Of a stretch of 64,000 bases of DNA, positions 60,091 to 64,000 are shown one piece after another. The notes under the pieces are model-generated. The model did no database searches, was not told where the DNA came from, and worked only from the letters and a program-made list of their open reading frames with translations. The stretch comes from Ktedonobacteria bacterium brp13 (GTDB lineage Bacteria > Chloroflexota > Ktedonobacteria > Ktedonobacterales > Ktedonobacteraceae). Position 1 is the stretch's first letter, and the number at the start of each line of letters is the position of its first letter. The translations under genes and the position numbers were made by a program. The stretch covers positions 1,364,001 to 1,428,000 of the forward strand of contig AP024096.1 of assembly GCA_015099395.1 (NCBI GenBank), written 5' to 3'.

Positions 60091-61455
60091 ATGGAATCCT
60101 CACGATCGAAGAACGCTCACAGATGGCCCCATCTACGCTGGGTCATACTGGCAACCGATTGCCTGATACTGGCGCTGAACTATGGTGATCGTTCGGCAAT
60201 TAGCATTGCGGCACCGTTCATCATGAAAGACTTTCATTTCACGGAAGCCCAATTTGGGATCATCCTCAGTATCTTCTTTGTGGGCTATGTGCCTTTCTGC
60301 TTCATTGGCGGCTGGACATCTGATAAGTTTGGCCCGCGTAAGATTATGACCTGGGCTACCCTTGTGTGGTCTATTTTTGTGGCCGCCACTGTCGTTGGCT
60401 TTAACTTCGTGAGCTTCCTGATTATCCGCGCCCTGTTTGGTTTTGGTGAGGGCCCTCAAGGGGCCGTGATGACCAAGACGATGAGCAACTGGTTTCCTCA
60501 ACGTGAACTTGGCACATCGGTCGGCATTGCGCAAGCAGCAACGCCACTGGGTGGAGCTATCGCCACGCCAATCATCGTAGCTTTACTGGTTGGCTCACAT
60601 GATAATTGGCGCATACCATTCATTATTATGGGTGCGGTTGGTATTCTGTTTGCTATTGGTTGGTTCGTCATCATACGTGATAAGCCAGAGCAACATCCCT
60701 GGATTACGGCTCAGGAACTGAAGAAGATCCGCGAAGGTGCGCTGGCGCGGCGACCTGAATACCTTGAAGATGGTTCGACTCCGCGTATGATCACCTACTT
60801 GAAGATGCCGCTTGTCTGGAGTACAGCATGGGCGTTCTTCGGTTATGCATGGGTACTCTACACATTTCTCTCGTGGTTTCCAGAGTATCTCTTGCAGAAG
60901 CAACACATCAGCCTCTCAAGCCTGGCTGTTGCCGGCGCAATTCCCTGGCTGGCAGGTGCGGTGGCTTGCGCACTTGGAGGCATTGCCACTGACTGGATCG
61001 GAAAGAAGACAGGGCATCCCGCAGTCGCGCGTAAGTGGATGATTGTCGTCTGCCTCTTGCTTGTGGCGCTTCTTTTCACCCCTATTGGCATGATTACCTC
61101 AGCCGTCGTTGCTGTCGCCTTGATGGCGCTGATCGTCTTTTTGCTCTACCTGACAACAGCACAGTATTTTGCGATCATCGGCGATGTCGTTCCGTCGTCG
61201 CGTCTGGGTGGCGTGATGGGCCTTGTGCACCTGATTGCTAATCTTGCAGGCGTGATCGCTCCGGTCGTCACTGGTTTTCTGATCTCAGGTTCGAACAACT
61301 GGACGGCTGCATTCGGTATCGCAGCGGCCATTTGCCTGACTGGTTCGCTCAGCATGGCCTTCTTTGCTCGCATTGATCGGACGCGCAAGCTCACAGCGGG
61401 TATACCAGCTGGGCAGGTCGACCGTGTTGGAGTGGTGTCTGACAATGAAAGGTGA
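60091..61455 (+). CDS. MFS sugar-acid transporter (ACS family)
   Basis: A 454-aa major facilitator with 12 helices. Family signs are NYGDRSAISIAAPFIMKDFH (loop after helix 1), GGWTSDKFGPRKIMTWATLV (the loop 2-3 motif), FGFGEGPQGAVMTKTMSNWF and the SNNWTAAFGIAAAI end. This is the anion:cation symporter branch, which imports hexarates, galactonate and related sugar acids. Its position before PdxA2- and OtnK-like genes points to a four-carbon sugar acid such as threonate or erythronate. The ribosome site is weak (TGGAG). Confidence 0.9.
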   Translation: MESSRSKNAHRWPHLRWVILATDCLILALNYGDRSAISIAAPFIMKDFHFTEAQFGIILSIFFVGYVPFCFIGGWTSDKFGPRKIMTWATLVWSIFVAATVVGFNFVSFLIIRALFGFGEGPQGAVMTKTMSNWFPQRELGTSVGIAQAATPLGGAIATPIIVALLVGSHDNWRIPFIIMGAVGILFAIGWFVIIRDKPEQHPWITAQELKKIREGALARRPEYLEDGSTPRMITYLKMPLVWSTAWAFFGYAWVLYTFLSWFPEYLLQKQHISLSSLAVAGAIPWLAGAVACALGGIATDWIGKKTGHPAVARKWMIVVCLLLVALLFTPIGMITSAVVAVALMALIVFLLYLTTAQYFAIIGDVVPSSRLGGVMGLVHLIANLAGVIAPVVTGFLISGSNNWTAAFGIAAAICLTGSLSMAFFARIDRTRKLTAGIPAGQVDRVGVVSDNER

Positions 61456-61540
61456 TGTCGACATGGCATGATGCCCGTATGTATTGTTCTATATTCAAGT
61501 AACACATAAGTAGAGAGTATTAGAAAGGAATGGTTACTAT

Positions 61541-62548
61541 ATGGAGATCCAGAAGACACCCGTCGTTGCGGTTACTATGGGCGACCCAACTGGCATCGGC
61601 CCGGAAGTTATCGCCAAGGGGCTCAAGGAGCATATGGTTGGTCCTGAACACACTGTTATTGTTGGTGATCCAGGTGTCATGCGTCGTGCGTTTGATCTTG
61701 TAGGTTTGCAGCTTCAGATCGTACCAGGTACGCAACCTACAAATGCAGCAGATAGTATCGCGGTTGCCGATATTGACCTTGCAGGTGTCACACAGATTCC
61801 TATTGGGAAGATCGACCGTCTCGGTGGGGAAGCTGCGGCACGCGCCATCAAGTTATCAGCTCAACTCGCCCTGTCTGGTCAGGTAGATGCCATCGTCTCA
61901 TCTCCAGTGAATAAGACCGCGCTCAACTACGCTGGCTACCATTACATGGATTCGACCGACTTCTATACCGAACTGGCTGGCAAGCAATCCCATATCCTGC
62001 TCATTCACGGTGGTAACGTCAACGCTTTTATGGTCAGCACACATGTATCGTTACAGCATGCGTTGGAACTGATAACCGTTGATCGTGTCTTGACAACCAT
62101 TGAGGCCGCACATGCTACGCTCACACGTCTCGGTAGTACCCATCCGCGCATCGGGGTCGTTGGCGTAAATCCGCATATGGGAGAAAATGGCATCCTGGGG
62201 AGAGAAGAGATCGAGATTTTGAAACCAGCCATGGAGGCCGCTCGTGCACGTGGTATTGAGGTCACCGAACTTGTCCCAGCCGAATCTCTCGTATCCTGGA
62301 CGCAGCAGGGACGTGTCGATGGTGTCGTATCCATGTTCCATGATCAAGCCACGACCGCGATGAAGCCATTGGGGTATAGTACATTTGCGATAGGCTTACC
62401 ATTCATCCGTTGTGCGGTCGGACACGGTACGGCGCATGATATCGCAGGAACAGGTGCGGCTGACCCACGAATCTTTGTCCAAACCTATCAGTTGGCGTCG
62501 CTCCTAACGAAGAATGGCTATCTGGTAGGGGCTCATGAGCACGCATAA
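61541..62548 (+). CDS. pdxA2: 4-phospho-sugar-acid dehydrogenase, PdxA2-like
   Basis: A 335-aa NAD-dependent dehydrogenase of the PdxA family. Markers are AVTMGDPTGIGPEVIAKGL at the start, SSPVNKTALNYAGYHYMDST (metal-site His), GVNPHMGENGILG, MFHDQATTAMKPLGY and GHGTAHDIAGTGAADP. Its context, overlapping a four-carbon sugar-acid kinase gene by 14 bases, assigns it to the PdxA2 branch. That branch oxidises 4-phospho-D-threonate or -erythronate, which then loses CO2 to give dihydroxyacetone phosphate. A role in vitamin B6 synthesis is less likely here. Confidence 0.9.
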   Translation: MEIQKTPVVAVTMGDPTGIGPEVIAKGLKEHMVGPEHTVIVGDPGVMRRAFDLVGLQLQIVPGTQPTNAADSIAVADIDLAGVTQIPIGKIDRLGGEAAARAIKLSAQLALSGQVDAIVSSPVNKTALNYAGYHYMDSTDFYTELAGKQSHILLIHGGNVNAFMVSTHVSLQHALELITVDRVLTTIEAAHATLTRLGSTHPRIGVVGVNPHMGENGILGREEIEILKPAMEAARARGIEVTELVPAESLVSWTQQGRVDGVVSMFHDQATTAMKPLGYSTFAIGLPFIRCAVGHGTAHDIAGTGAADPRIFVQTYQLASLLTKNGYLVGAHEHA

Positions 62549-63794
62549 AATCCGCTATACTACTCTTGCTGACGATGTTTCTGGCGCGGCTGATGCCTGC
62601 TATTGCCTGACACAATTAGCGTATGCCTGTGTGCTGACGCTACAACCGGAGCACGTGTCTCCTGAGAAGGATGGCAGCGAGACCATCTACATAGGCGTCA
62701 CCAATGATCGGGGCTTGCGGGGCGATGCACTCGTGGAACGTTGGGCCAGATGGAAGCACTTCGTGCAGCAGGGCTTACAACAGGGCGAGATGATTCTGAA
62801 GATAGACTCGCTCGGTCGCGGATCCTGGCCTGAGCGATTACAGCAGATATTAGCGCTCAACGAGGCACCACAAATGACCCTGCTCCTTCCAGCGATTCCA
62901 CCTGCCGGTCGTACAACCGTAGGAGGCTATCAATTGTTAGATGGTGTCTCATTAGATCAGACCGAGGCTGCGCACGATCCAACATCTCCTGTGATGTCGG
63001 CCTATATGCCAGAGCTTGCGCGAAAAGCGTGTGAGGATGTACGGGTTCTTTCCTTACAGGATGTGAGACAGGGACCGCAGCACATCAGCGCTGTGCTACG
63101 ATCCGCAATTGCATCTGATGCAGCACGGATTGTGATGGTCGCGGATGCCGAGACTCTCGATGATATTCGCGCGCTTATTCGTGGCGTTCGTATAGCACAT
63201 GTCAGCCCTTTGTGGGTAGGCGCGACGAGTCTGATTGAGATGCTTGTGGAAGCGGAGGTGCAGCAAATGAGCGAGCAGCCTGCGCCAGCACCAGCGTTTC
63301 GTAGCATGGTGAATAAACCAACGCTCTATGTTGTAGGTAGTCTTAGTCCGATTGTGCGCCAGGAGTTGAATGTCATGCATGTCCCCATGGTCTATATCGT
63401 GCCAGGATTGGGGCTCGTCGATGAAGAGAATAACTTGCAGGACACGGCATCTGACCGTGATTTAGCTGCACTGACACGGTTGCAAGGCGACAGCTATATC
63501 TGGGAGGAAGTATTAGCGACTGTGCATGCTACCATCGATAAGCTCTTTAGCGCACGTTCCTGGGGGCTAATAGTTGCTACCGGGGGCGATACGACAGCCG
63601 CTGTCGTCGAAGGTTTGCAGGGTTGGGGACTGCAACTTATCTCAAAGGTCAATGTTGGCACAGTACTCGGCACGATCCTGGGTGGTCCATACGAAGGATT
63701 CCCTCTGGTCACAAAGGTTGGCTCGATGGGAAGTCTACGCATCTTGCCTTCTAAGACTACAGATACCAGTACCTCCGCCATCCGAGAAGAATAG
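62535..63794 (+). CDS. Four-carbon acid sugar kinase (OtnK/DtnK family)
   Basis: A 419-aa kinase of the former DUF1537 family. The N-terminal substrate domain starts TTLADDVSGAADACYCLTQL, the family's A-D-D-x-x-G-A-x-D motif. The C-terminal nucleotide-binding domain ends with VATGGDTTAAVVEGLQGWGL and LTKVGSMGS-like VTKVGSMGSLRIL. It phosphorylates the C4 hydroxyl of D-threonate, L-threonate or D-erythronate; the exact isomer cannot be told. Translation is coupled to the PdxA2-like gene by a 14-base overlap. Confidence 0.9.
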   Translation: MSTHKIRYTTLADDVSGAADACYCLTQLAYACVLTLQPEHVSPEKDGSETIYIGVTNDRGLRGDALVERWARWKHFVQQGLQQGEMILKIDSLGRGSWPERLQQILALNEAPQMTLLLPAIPPAGRTTVGGYQLLDGVSLDQTEAAHDPTSPVMSAYMPELARKACEDVRVLSLQDVRQGPQHISAVLRSAIASDAARIVMVADAETLDDIRALIRGVRIAHVSPLWVGATSLIEMLVEAEVQQMSEQPAPAPAFRSMVNKPTLYVVGSLSPIVRQELNVMHVPMVYIVPGLGLVDEENNLQDTASDRDLAALTRLQGDSYIWEEVLATVHATIDKLFSARSWGLIVATGGDTTAAVVEGLQGWGLQLISKVNVGTVLGTILGGPYEGFPLVTKVGSMGSLRILPSKTTDTSTSAIREE

Positions 63795-63931
63795 GAGCGT
63801 ATAGTATAAAGACGGTATATCTGGCAGAGGCCAGTCATATCGTTATCAAAGAAGGAGATAAGCCTTCCTGTGGTCTAAATGACGTATAGTCAGGAGATCG
63901 GATGCAGAGTACGTACGAAGGAGACAAGTAC

Positions 63932-64000
63932 ATGCCACGTATGGATAATGATCCATTGCTAGGATTGCTCGGTAAGAGCGGTTTGATCACTCGTGAGATT
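63932..64000 (+). CDS. Start of an unknown protein (runs off window)
   Basis: ATG 63932 has AAGGAG about 9 bases upstream and stays open to the window end (23 codons, MPRMDNDPLLGLLGKSGLIT and REI). The fragment is too short to identify. It is 137 bases after the kinase gene in the same direction, so it may be a further gene of the sugar-acid operon or the next unit. Confidence 0.6.
   Translation, partial: MPRMDNDPLLGLLGKSGLITREI

Noticed and set aside
1..64000. CRISPR arrays, rRNA or tRNA genes, prophage
   Set aside because: No regularly spaced direct repeats, rRNA-like sequence, tRNA cloverleaf or phage structural genes were recognised by eye.

Overview
The window looks like chromosome of a large-genome soil Chloroflexota, most likely class Ktedonobacteria. 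This placement is an inference from gene content and was not tested by any search. The supporting content is coenzyme F420 biosynthesis and F420-type enzymes (fused CofG/CofH at 33515-35983, luciferase-like monooxygenase at 41993, Ddn-type reductase at 46858), a very large ATPase/TPR/LuxR regulator, a GntR-LacI hybrid regulator, a GerMN-type lipoprotein, many ABC-2 permeases and a two-ORF IS630 element. Base composition is mixed and moderate, except for one clearly GC-richer gene at 30255-32219.

Layout. 1-10 kb: end of a cytochrome P450, a leucine-rich-repeat protein, a small membrane protein, a cupin, a Nudix hydrolase, a GerMN lipoprotein, a GNAT remnant, the 895-aa LuxR-type regulator, a metallophosphoesterase and a CopD-like membrane protein. 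10-20 kb: a minus-strand phenylacetyl-CoA epoxidase operon (paaA-B-C-D plus a 3-oxoadipyl-CoA-type thiolase), with PaaB carrying a second PaaB-like domain. It diverges across a palindrome-bearing regulatory region from an EthD-like gene and a 2-oxoacid dehydrogenase set (E1 alpha, E1 beta, E2; no E3). A secreted S53 peptidase follows. 20-30 kb: a maleylacetate-reductase-like iron alcohol dehydrogenase, a sugar-dehydrogenase-like lipoprotein, glycerol-3-phosphate dehydrogenase, a small-peptide locus, a Tat-exported lectin-like protein, an IS630 element, a truncated luciferase-like fragment ending in a 26-bp perfect palindrome, and a ThiO-type oxidase.

30-46 kb: a horizontally acquired-looking secreted beta-helix protein behind a long structured leader, a TetR regulator, fbiC, a GntR-LacI regulator facing a sugar ABC transporter across two matched operators, an F420-type oxidoreductase and a cobinamide-salvage cluster (cbiZ-cbiB-cobD). 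46-59 kb: VIT1-like metal transporter, Ddn-like reductase, aldo/keto reductase, three tiny membrane proteins around a decayed Clp N-domain gene, a 114-bp inverted-repeat element, an ABC exporter whose permease is fused to pentapeptide repeats, DoxX, an SDR lacking the usual Tyr, a paralogous orphan ABC-2 permease, a DUF6398-like protein, a MOSC protein and a RIO1-type kinase. 60-64 kb: an operon for four-carbon sugar acids (MFS permease, PdxA2-like dehydrogenase, OtnK-like kinase and the start of another gene) behind a promoter with a dyad in its spacer.

How it fits together. The F420 genes supply a cofactor that the luciferase-like and Ddn-like enzymes probably use. The paa operon epoxidises phenylacetyl-CoA and its thiolase finishes the route. 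The GntR-LacI protein probably senses the sugar imported by the adjacent ABC system. The 60-64 kb operon converts imported threonate- or erythronate-like acids to a triose phosphate. Nearly every convergent gene pair is separated by a long, often perfect, hairpin.
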